Assembly: GCF_017161425.1 (NCBI RefSeq)
Contig: NZ_CP071057.1
Span: forward strand, 1,861,501-1,925,500
DNA from: Marinicauda algicola
Lineage (GTDB): Bacteria > Pseudomonadota > Alphaproteobacteria > Caulobacterales > Maricaulaceae
DNA length: 64,000 nucleotides
Direction: 5' to 3'
Positions 57,752 through 64,000 of the stretch are shown here, in pieces (within the stretch, counting starts at the first letter, position 1; every line of letters begins with the position of its first letter). Both the position numbers and the translations under genes were made by a program. Under the pieces are notes generated by a model. That model did not search any database, had not been told where the DNA came from, and saw only the letters and a program-made list of their open reading frames with translations.

Positions 57752-59383
57752 TTAGTCACCATGCATCCAGTTGCGCAGGATCGACATGCTCTCGTCGGGA
57801 TGGTCCTGCACGAGATTGGCGACCTTCTTGACCGAGGAGCGCTTCACCTGGCCCTCGATCTGGTCGATGTCGATCGTCTCCTCGCCCTCACCCTCGCGCA
57901 CCGGCAGGGCGGCCTGGCCCTGACCCTCGGGCAGCGCGCCCTGGCGCGACTGGCGCGGCAGGGCGGTCATGTCGCCGCCCGCGCCGGCGAACGCCGGCTG
58001 GGGCCCGCCGACCACGCCGCGCACCAGCGGACGGGCCACGAGGAGCACGATCAGCAGGGCGGTCAGGAAGAGCACGACGAGTTCGGCGATGCGGAACATG
58101 TCCGAGCGGGCCAGCGAGAACCCTGCCGGGGCAGGCGAGCCGAGCGTGATGTCGGGGCGCGAGAAAGCCATCTGGCTGACCTCCACGACATCGCCGCGGC
58201 TTTCGTCGAAACCGACCGCGGCGCGCACCAGCCGCGCGATCGCCTCGATCTGCTCGGGCGAGCGCGGCTCGTAGCTCACGGTGCCGTCCGCGGCGCGGAT
58301 TTCGGCATGGTCGACGACGACGGAGACCGCCAGGCGCTCGATGCCGCCCGCTTCGATGACGCGGGTGGTCGTGGTATTGGAGATCTCGAAATTGCGGATT
58401 TCGGTCTCGATCGAGCGGTTCCGGCTCGATTGCGGGCCCTGTCCGGCTCCGTCCTGCGCATCGGGCAGGTTCTCGGAGGCCGAGACCAGGCCGCTACGCG
58501 CTCCGTCGCGCTCGTCCTCGATCTCCTCGCTGGTCTCGGTGGAACGCAGCACCTGGCCGTCGGGATCGAATTGCTGGCTCGACTGGGTGAGGCTTTCCCG
58601 GTTGAGTTCCGCGGTGACCACGACGCGCGCCGCACCGCTGCCGACGACGCCTTCCACGACATCGCTCACCTTTCGGCGCAGGTCCTCCTCCACGCCGGAA
58701 CGCCGGACCTCCAGCGCGGCCGCGGAGGCATTCTCGCCATCGCTCGGGCTCGCCAGCAGGCGACCGCGATCGTCAGCGACGGTGATGCGGTTGGTGGCCA
58801 GGCCCGGCACGGCCGTGGCGATCAGGTTGCGGATCGTCTCCACCTGAGCCGGGCCGATCTCGCCGCGCACGGTCAGCACCACCGAGGCGGAGGGCTGCTC
58901 GGTCTCCTGGCTGAACAGGCGCCGCTCGGGCAGGACGAGATGGACCCGGCTCGCCGAGACGGCGTTGATGGCATTGATCGAGCGGGCGAGTTCGCCCTCC
59001 AGCGCGCGCTTGGCGTTGACGTTCTGCACGAAGCTCGTCGTGCCGAGCGCATCGGTCTCGTCGAAGATCTCGTAGCCCACCGACCCGAAGCCGAGCGCGC
59101 CGCCCGAAGCCACGCGCAGGCGCGCCTCGTCGACCTGGTCCTGAGCGACATAGACGGCGCTGCCGCCTTCGCGCAGCTCGTAGGCGATGCCGGCCCCTTC
59201 CAGGCGCTCGGTCACGCTCGCCGCATCGGCCGGCTGCAGCCCGGAGAACAAGAGGGCCTGGCCGTCGCCGTTCATCGACATGGTGAAATAGATGAGCGCG
59301 CCCGCCACGCCGGCAGTCAGGCCGAAAATGGCGATCAGGCGCCCGATTCCGAATTTGGAAATCTGCTCGAGAAACGCGTTCAC
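57752..59383 (-). CDS. fliF: Flagellar MS-ring protein FliF
   Basis: A 543-residue FliF from the GTG at 59383, with AGGGG upstream; the 22-codon extension to 59449 is less likely. It has two membrane helices (about residues 22-42 and near 430-450), the RBM-type ring domains (GLQPADAASVTERLEGAGIA, LEGELARSINAINAVSASRV) and the C-terminal FliG-binding tail. It is the first flagellar structure made and the head of the fliF-fliG-fliH-fliN-flbD operon. A near-consensus CtrA box is about 75 bp upstream, as in Caulobacter. Confidence 0.95.
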   Translation of the reverse strand: MNAFLEQISKFGIGRLIAIFGLTAGVAGALIYFTMSMNGDGQALLFSGLQPADAASVTERLEGAGIAYELREGGSAVYVAQDQVDEARLRVASGGALGFGSVGYEIFDETDALGTTSFVQNVNAKRALEGELARSINAINAVSASRVHLVLPERRLFSQETEQPSASVVLTVRGEIGPAQVETIRNLIATAVPGLATNRITVADDRGRLLASPSDGENASAAALEVRRSGVEEDLRRKVSDVVEGVVGSGAARVVVTAELNRESLTQSSQQFDPDGQVLRSTETSEEIEDERDGARSGLVSASENLPDAQDGAGQGPQSSRNRSIETEIRNFEISNTTTTRVIEAGGIERLAVSVVVDHAEIRAADGTVSYEPRSPEQIEAIARLVRAAVGFDESRGDVVEVSQMAFSRPDITLGSPAPAGFSLARSDMFRIAELVVLFLTALLIVLLVARPLVRGVVGGPQPAFAGAGGDMTALPRQSRQGALPEGQGQAALPVREGEGEETIDIDQIEGQVKRSSVKKVANLVQDHPDESMSILRNWMHGD

Positions 59384-59457
59384 GGTCGAAAACCCCTGCC
59401 GGTGCGGCCCTCCCCTCCAGGGACGGCTTGCTAGGCAAGTTTTTCCCACCGCCCGCG

Positions 59458-59472
59458 TAAACGGGGGTTTAA
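59458..59472 (-). promoter_or_regulatory. Near-consensus CtrA box upstream of fliF
   Basis: TAAA-CGGGGGT-TTAA on the plus strand: the spacing matches TTAA-N7-TTAA with one base different in the first half. It lies 75 bp before the fliF start. CtrA control of fliF is established in Caulobacter. Confidence 0.45.
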
Positions 59473-59491
59473 CGATGAGCCCGAACGCAGA

Positions 59492-59520
59492 AGGCGGACT
59501 GCAGCAATTGCAGTCCGCCT
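59492..59520 (-). terminator. Hairpin downstream of sciP
   Basis: A perfect 12-bp stem (AGGCGGACTGCA / TGCAGTCCGCCT) with a 5-nt loop lies 29 bp after the sciP stop. No good T-run follows, so it may be a processing or protection hairpin rather than a full terminator. Confidence 0.55.
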
Positions 59521-59548
59521 CGGAGCGCCGGTCCGGACCGGGCCCGTT

Positions 59549-59821
59549 CTAGTGCCGGTATTCCTGGATCCGCGTGGTGCGCAGACCGGCCAGGCCATGG
59601 CGTTCGATCGCGCGCTGCCAGCCGAGGAATTCCTCGACCGTGAGCCGGTAGCGCTCGCACGCTTCGTCGAGCGAGATCAGCCCGCCGCGCACCGCGGCGA
59701 CCACTTCCGCCTTGCGCCGGATGACCCAGCGCTTCGTCGACGGGGAGGGAAGATCGGCGACGGTCAGCGGGCTGCCGTCCGGTCCGATCACGTAGTTTTC
59801 CTTTTTCACTCGCCGTTCCAT
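59549..59821 (-). CDS. sciP: CtrA inhibitory protein SciP
   Basis: A 90-residue DUF1153 protein. The conserved core NYVIGPDGSPLTVADLPSPS, KRWVIRRKAEVVAAVRGGL and LTVEEFLGWQRAIERHGLAG is nearly the whole protein and matches SciP, which binds CtrA and stops CtrA-dependent transcription in G1. ATG at 59821 was chosen; the upstream 13 codons are not conserved. The location between flgE and fliF is the same as I recall for Caulobacter. A CtrA-like box lies about 70-85 bp upstream, consistent with feedback. Confidence 0.95.
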   Translation of the reverse strand: MERRVKKENYVIGPDGSPLTVADLPSPSTKRWVIRRKAEVVAAVRGGLISLDEACERYRLTVEEFLGWQRAIERHGLAGLRTTRIQEYRH

Positions 59822-59892
59822 CCACCCAATCCCTTCGCATCCGGTGCGTTCATTGCGCACCCGTTTGATGGGCGGAGACTACGCGAGGGATT

Positions 59893-59907
59893 TTAACTTA
59901 GGCCTAA
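59893..59907 (-). promoter_or_regulatory. Near-consensus CtrA box upstream of sciP
   Basis: TTAA-CTTAGGC-CTAA on the plus strand (TTAG-N7-TTAA on the minus strand), one mismatch from TTAA-N7-TTAA. It is the only CtrA-like site in the 185-bp gap before sciP. CtrA activation of sciP is known in Caulobacter. Confidence 0.5.
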
Positions 59908-59941
59908 ACGCCGTGGTAAATTTAGTGCTTCCAACGGCTTA

Positions 59942-59978
59942 ATGAAAAATTCACCCCGGCGCCATCCGGCGCCGGGGT
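59942..59978 (-). terminator. Rho-independent terminator of flgE
   Basis: On the minus strand, ACCCCGGCGCC / GGCGCCGGGGT forms an 11-bp stem with a GGAT loop, followed by GAATTTTTCATT. It lies 28 bp after the flgE stop. Confidence 0.85.
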
Positions 59979-60006
59979 CAAGTCAGGAGCCGTCATGAAG
60001 CCGAAA

Positions 60007-61398
60007 TTACCGCTTCATCTGGATGGCTTCGGCCAGCATCTCGTCGGCGGTGGTGATGATGCGGGAGGACGCCGAGTAGGCGCGCTGGGTGATGATCAGG
60101 TTGGAGAATTCCGTGGCGATGTCGACATTCGAGTTCTCGAGCGTCTTCGAGCTGATCTTGCCCGAGGAGCCGATCCCCGGCGGATTCAGCGTGAAGGCGC
60201 CGGACTCGTCGGTGATCTGATAGGAACCGCCGCCGACCGAGGCGAGGCCGTTCGGGTTGACCACCGTCGCGATCGGGATCTGGTAGACTTGGCGCACCAC
60301 GCCGTTGGTGAAGCGGGCCGAGACGAACCCGTCCGGGCTGACCTCCACGCCGGCGAAGTCGCCGAACACCGCGCCGTTGACCACGGTGGAGTTCAGCACC
60401 GAGGGGCTGTCGTACTGGGTGATGCCGCCCGGATTGCCGGCCGAGCCGAGATCGAGGCTGACGGCCTGCGAGCCGATGCCGGTCGCCGCGGCCCACTGGA
60501 ACTCGTTCGCGCCCAGCGCACCGGTATAGTCCGAGCCGAGGAAGGACAGCGAGTTCGGCAGGGTCGTGTTGGCGCTGTCGATCTGGCCGTTCGTGTTGAA
60601 GGCGAGCACGCCGGTGGCGATCTGGCCGTTGTTGAGGCCTGCCCCGGTCGTGACGTCGGAGGCCGGTTCGATGTGCAGCTCGGCATGCCACTGGTTGGCG
60701 GTCGAGCTCTTCAGGAGCGACAGCGTCACCGAGCGAACGCCGCCCTGGCTGTCGTAGATCTGGATCGTCCGCTGGAAGTCCGGCGTGACCGCCCCCGAGG
60801 CCATGTTGTTGAGCGGGTCGGTCGGGTCGTAGGCCGCCTCGGCCGGCGAGACGTCCTCGCTCGCCTGCAGGTTCGCGTTGATCCGGATCGCGCTCGTGGC
60901 TTCCGCCGCGCCGCCGATATTGGACAGGTTGATCGCCTCGAGCAGATCCACGTTGGACGGGTTCTGCACCACCGACCCGTCCGCCGCGACCGGCCAGCCA
61001 TAGAGATACTGGCCCGCATCGTTGCGGAGATAGCCGCTGTCGTCGGTCTCGAACCCGCCCGAGCGGGTGAACAGGACCGGGTCGGCGCCCGTCACGTTGG
61101 TCGGGTTGGGGCGAACCAGGAAGAAGCCGTTGCCGTCGATGGCGAGATCGGTCTCGGAGGCGGCAGGGTTGAGCAGGCCCTCGCTGGACACGTCGAGACG
61201 TGTGCGGGCCTGGACGCCGGCCGAGGCGTAGCGGCTCTCGCCACCGCCCTGGATCTTGTAGTTCGGGGTGAACACGGTATCGACTCGCTTGTAGCCGATC
61301 GTGTTGACGTTCGCGATGTTGTCCGAGATGGACGCCAGCGCGCTGGAGTTCGCCAGCAGGCCGGACGCGCCGGCTGCCAGTGCGGAGTTGATACTCAT
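60007..61398 (-). CDS. flgE: Flagellar hook protein FlgE
   Basis: A 463-residue hook protein. The N-terminal D0 rod/hook motif (ANSSALASISDNIANVNTIG) and the C-terminal counterpart (ATEFSNLIITQRAYSASSR, then TTADEMLAEAIQMKR) are complete. The middle is a Gly/Asn/Ser-rich variable hook domain. It is exported through the flagellar export apparatus and polymerises into the hook. It belongs to a fliK-flgD-flgE unit; a terminator follows. Ribosome binding site AAAGGGAGCC precedes the ATG. Confidence 0.96.
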   Translation of the reverse strand: MSINSALAAGASGLLANSSALASISDNIANVNTIGYKRVDTVFTPNYKIQGGGESRYASAGVQARTRLDVSSEGLLNPAASETDLAIDGNGFFLVRPNPTNVTGADPVLFTRSGGFETDDSGYLRNDAGQYLYGWPVAADGSVVQNPSNVDLLEAINLSNIGGAAEATSAIRINANLQASEDVSPAEAAYDPTDPLNNMASGAVTPDFQRTIQIYDSQGGVRSVTLSLLKSSTANQWHAELHIEPASDVTTGAGLNNGQIATGVLAFNTNGQIDSANTTLPNSLSFLGSDYTGALGANEFQWAAATGIGSQAVSLDLGSAGNPGGITQYDSPSVLNSTVVNGAVFGDFAGVEVSPDGFVSARFTNGVVRQVYQIPIATVVNPNGLASVGGGSYQITDESGAFTLNPPGIGSSGKISSKTLENSNVDIATEFSNLIITQRAYSASSRIITTADEMLAEAIQMKR

Positions 61399-61514
61399 CT
61401 TCGTCAGGCTCCCTTTTTGTCGTTGAAAGAGAGCATTCTGCTTTCGGCTTAGAGCCGCTCCGCGCTTCTCGCGGACCCGGCTGCGGTTCCGGCAGCGCCG
61501 GTTCCCGCAAATCT

Positions 61515-62198
61515 CTAGGCGGCGGCGGCGGCCGCGTTACGCAGCGCGATCACGCGGTCGGCCGGCACGCGCAAGCCGCCCATCTCCACGACCACCTGTT
61601 CGCCGGACATGTCGACACCGGTGACCTGCCCGGTCACCCGCACGGGCACGAACATGCCGTTGTCATCGCGGTCCTTGGCGACGACCTGCAGCGTGTAGAC
61701 GCCGTCGGGCTGGAGATTGCCGGCATCGTCGCGCCCGTCCCAGGTGAAGTCGTGCGGACCGGCGCCGGTCTCCCCGTCCAGCGTACGCACGACCCGGCCC
61801 TGCTCGTTGGTTATGACGATCTGGCTGCGGTCGGCCTCGCGCGGCAGGCCGTAGGTCCAGCTCGCCTGGCCGCCGGACAGGGCGGCCTCGTCGGTGGAGA
61901 CCGTCGCCTGCTTGCCGATATAATCGACCGCCGACATGCGCGCGGTTGCAGACTGGAGCTCCAGGAGGCTCTGGAGCGACTGGTTCGAGCCGATCAGCTG
62001 CTCCACGGAGGAGAAGTCCACGAGCTGGCTGACGAATTGCTGGGAATCCATCGGATTGAGCGGGTCCTGGTTCTGCAGCTGCTCGGTGAGCAGTGTCAGG
62101 AAGGTGTCGAAATTGTCCGCGAGCTGGCCGGCCGCGAGTTCGGTTCCCGACGCCGAGTTGTTCGGCAGGGCGAGCCCGATCGGATTGATCTCGGTCAT
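61515..62198 (-). CDS. flgD: Flagellar hook cap protein FlgD
   Basis: A 227-residue FlgD. The N-terminal conserved part NFDTFLTLLTEQLQNQDPLN and PMDSQQFVSQLVDFSSVEQL is family-specific; the C-terminus holds the FlgD Ig-like/Tudor domain (HDFTWDGRDDAGNLQPDGVY). It caps the growing hook and is required for FlgE assembly. It lies 10 bp from the fliK stop and about 115 bp ahead of flgE. Confidence 0.95.
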   Translation of the reverse strand: MTEINPIGLALPNNSASGTELAAGQLADNFDTFLTLLTEQLQNQDPLNPMDSQQFVSQLVDFSSVEQLIGSNQSLQSLLELQSATARMSAVDYIGKQATVSTDEAALSGGQASWTYGLPREADRSQIVITNEQGRVVRTLDGETGAGPHDFTWDGRDDAGNLQPDGVYTLQVVAKDRDDNGMFVPVRVTGQVTGVDMSGEQVVVEMGGLRVPADRVIALRNAAAAAA

Positions 62199-62208
62199 CT
62201 ACGCTCTC

Positions 62209-64000
62209 CTAGACGCTGACATCGAGGCGCCCGCGCGCGCCGATGGCGAATCCGTAAATCTCGTGCGGGACCAGGCGCGCAGAGGCGGCGAGGTCCTGCT
62301 GGGCACCGTCCAGCTTCAGTTCGAAGGCGCGGGCATAGGCCGGTTCACCGCCTGCGCCGTCATGCGACTGGCCCTGATCGGCGAGTTCGAAGCTCAGCCC
62401 CGACTCGCCGAGATCGAGCCCGGCCTCGGCAAGGCTCTTCTCCAGGTCGCGCGCGCTGCGCTGCAGCTCGGCAAGCGCCTCGGGCTTCTCGGCCATCAGG
62501 ACCGCATTGACCCGGTTGTCACGGCCCATCTCGAGGCGCACCTCGACGCGGCCGAGCTCGGGCGGATCGATGCGGATGTCGAACACCCGCCCGCCCTCGG
62601 AAAAGCGCTGCGCGATGCGCGCGGCGAGCGTCTGGACCTGGGCCGGCAGCATGCGCGGCTGGGCGGCCTGGCCCTGGGCCTGACGGGCCATCTCCGCACC
62701 GCGCTCGGCCCGCTCGATACGCAGACCCTCCAGTGCGCCATCCGCGGTCTCGTTGGAGGTCTCCGCCATGCCCTCCGGCAGGAGGGGGGCGGGCTCGCCG
62801 GGCTGGAGGGCAGGCCCCTGCAGCGGCGCAGACGGGGTCGCGGCGCGTGGCGCGGCGGCGGCAGCCGCCTTCGGCGCCGCGTCCGGAAGGGGGCGGGCCG
62901 CTTCAGCGCCCTCACCCTGCTTCGCCTCGCGCACGGCTTCGATGCGCGCGCGGACGCGCTCGCCCGGAGATGCCTCGGAGACGGGCTGCCGCGACGCGGC
63001 CATCTGGAGGGAAGCCGCCGGGGCGCTGTCGGCTGCAGCCGGGGCGGCAGGCTGCGCCGAGGGCTTCGCCGCGCCCGGCGCGGGCCTGGCCGCCTGCTGA
63101 CCCCCTTCGGCCGCGGCGCTGGAAGTCTCACCGCGCCGGGCGCCAGGCTGACCGGCTTCCGAAGGCTGCGCGGGCGTGTGCCTGGGGTGCGCCGGTTGCG
63201 GCGCGCCCTGGGCATCGGGACGCGATTCGGCGCCGACACTCGCCGCCATCGACTTCCCGGGGGCCGCGGATGACGGCTTTCCGGCTGCCGGCGCTGCGGC
63301 CTGGTTCTCAACGCCCTGCGCAGTGGCCGGCGCCGGAGCGGCAGCTTGCGGCGCCTGGCCTGCGGCCTCTGCGGAAGGCGCGGCCTGGGACTGGCCCGCG
63401 GACGGACTCGAAAGGCCGGGCGCAGCCGGCAGGGGCGCGTCCCCCCCGCCCGCTTGGCCAGCGGGAAGGGCCGCCGGCCCGGACGTGGCGGCGGCAGCCG
63501 CCCCGACCGATCCCGCGCCGGGCTCTGCCGGTTGCGATTGCGAAAGCGTGGATGGATCCGGACCGGCAGAGGCCGGCTGAGGCGGCATCGCGGCTGCAGC
63601 CGGCTGACCAGCCGGTGCGGACGGAAGCCCGGCATGTTGTCCGGCTTCGCCCGATGACAGTGCCCATGCGCCGTGGCCCCAGGCGGCGGGCGCTTCGCCG
63701 CCGCTCTCCACGGCTGGCGCAGGAGCCGGCGGCACACCTTCCTCCACGAGCTCACCCTGCTCGACGGGCGGCGGAGCGACCCCGGCCGGGCCGCGCGCCT
63801 GCGGCGCAGCCATACCCCCGACGGGGGCGCCTTTGCCCTCTGCGCCGCCCGGCGCGGATGCGGCGGGAACCGGCTGCGCGGCCTCGCCGGCGAGCAGCCC
63901 GGCGAAGGCGTCGCCGGCGCTCGGCGCGTCCTTGGCGGCGCGCTGGGCGTCCATGGCCGGCTGGGCGCCGGCAAAGGCCAGAAATGTCGTCAGGAGGCTC
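62209..64000 (-). CDS. fliK: Flagellar hook-length control protein FliK (5' end beyond the window)
   Basis: At least 597 codons; the frame is open to the window edge at 64000 with no stop, so the true start may be outside (an ATG at 63954 also exists). The N-terminal two-thirds are Ala/Pro/Gly/Gln-rich and low in complexity, as usual for the FliK ruler. The C-terminal domain is conserved: RIAQRFSEGGRVFDIRIDPP, ELGRVEVRLEMGRDNRV and LQRSARDLEKSLAEAGLDLG, the Flg_hook substrate-switching domain. It measures the hook and switches export to late substrates. Call rests on this domain and on flgD/flgE neighbours. Confidence 0.9.
   Translation of the reverse strand, partial: SLLTTFLAFAGAQPAMDAQRAAKDAPSAGDAFAGLLAGEAAQPVPAASAPGGAEGKGAPVGGMAAPQARGPAGVAPPPVEQGELVEEGVPPAPAPAVESGGEAPAAWGHGAWALSSGEAGQHAGLPSAPAGQPAAAAMPPQPASAGPDPSTLSQSQPAEPGAGSVGAAAAATSGPAALPAGQAGGGDAPLPAAPGLSSPSAGQSQAAPSAEAAGQAPQAAAPAPATAQGVENQAAAPAAGKPSSAAPGKSMAASVGAESRPDAQGAPQPAHPRHTPAQPSEAGQPGARRGETSSAAAEGGQQAARPAPGAAKPSAQPAAPAAADSAPAASLQMAASRQPVSEASPGERVRARIEAVREAKQGEGAEAARPLPDAAPKAAAAAAPRAATPSAPLQGPALQPGEPAPLLPEGMAETSNETADGALEGLRIERAERGAEMARQAQGQAAQPRMLPAQVQTLAARIAQRFSEGGRVFDIRIDPPELGRVEVRLEMGRDNRVNAVLMAEKPEALAELQRSARDLEKSLAEAGLDLGESGLSFELADQGQSHDGAGGEPAYARAFELKLDGAQQDLAASARLVPHEIYGFAIGARGRLDVSV

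Noticed and set aside
61399-61514. A sigma-54 promoter between flgD and flgE
   Set aside because: Expected from Caulobacter hook operons, but no TGGCAC-N5-TTGC-like sequence could be found in this 115-bp gap.

Overview
The window is a GC-rich (about two-thirds G+C) chromosomal segment of a dimorphic alphaproteobacterium. The cell-cycle regulators CtrA, GcrA and SciP, the sigma-54 activator FlbD and the order flgE-sciP-fliF-fliG-fliH-fliN-flbD point to the Caulobacterales/Maricaulales group (Hyphomonadaceae or Maricaulaceae type). The exact genus cannot be fixed from the sequence alone.

Layout. 1-5 kb: a SixA-like phosphatase, then an XRE regulator, a LuxR-type regulator, an acyl-homoserine-lactone synthase and a coupled 65-aa ORF, with a candidate lux box before the synthase. 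A membrane glycosyltransferase, a small membrane protein and tRNA-Gly(CCC) follow. 5-17.6 kb: mostly housekeeping and envelope genes (S9 peptidase, barrel protein, radical SAM protein, dCTP deaminase, ApaG, TrkH, Hsp33, ArgD, ABC-2 permease), then GcrA and a Rieske oxygenase. 17.6-25 kb: the phosphate block phoR-pstC-pstA-pstB-phoU-phoB, with a periodic array of PhoB-like half-sites before pstC. 25-31 kb: a tripartite RND efflux operon. 31-42.8 kb: tandem M13 metallopeptidases, a serine hydrolase, a metallophosphoesterase, a lipid kinase, a PhoA-type alkaline phosphatase, dihydrolipoamide dehydrogenase and a TPR protein. 42.9-45.3 kb: ctrA, with six GANTC sites in its upstream region, and a KamA-type aminomutase. 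45.6-64 kb: flagellar genes (fliI, fliJ, flhG, flhF, an flhA remnant, flbD, fliN, fliH, fliG, fliF, sciP, flgE, flgD, fliK), interrupted by a small sugar-related group and by an insertion sequence.

Most notable observations. (1) A 1.0-kb IS481-like element lies between flbD and the C-terminal third of flhA. The first roughly 1.3 kb of flhA is absent, and the flbD stop codon lies inside the IS inverted repeat, so an IS-mediated deletion (or an assembly join at the IS) is likely and export-gate function is in doubt. (2) The lux-box-like palindrome before luxI has a close relative just upstream of gcrA, next to a perfect DnaA box, which suggests quorum or replication input to a cell-cycle regulator. 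(3) ctrA has an unusually dense GANTC cluster. (4) A perfect TTAA-N7-TTAA CtrA motif precedes an unknown exported barrel-like gene behind fliIJ. (5) PhoB-like half-sites lie at exact 22-bp spacing before pstC, and a related motif lies before phoR and the phoA-like gene.

No CRISPR array, rRNA, prophage or biosynthetic island was seen. Promoter and operator calls are pattern matches by eye, not computed scores.
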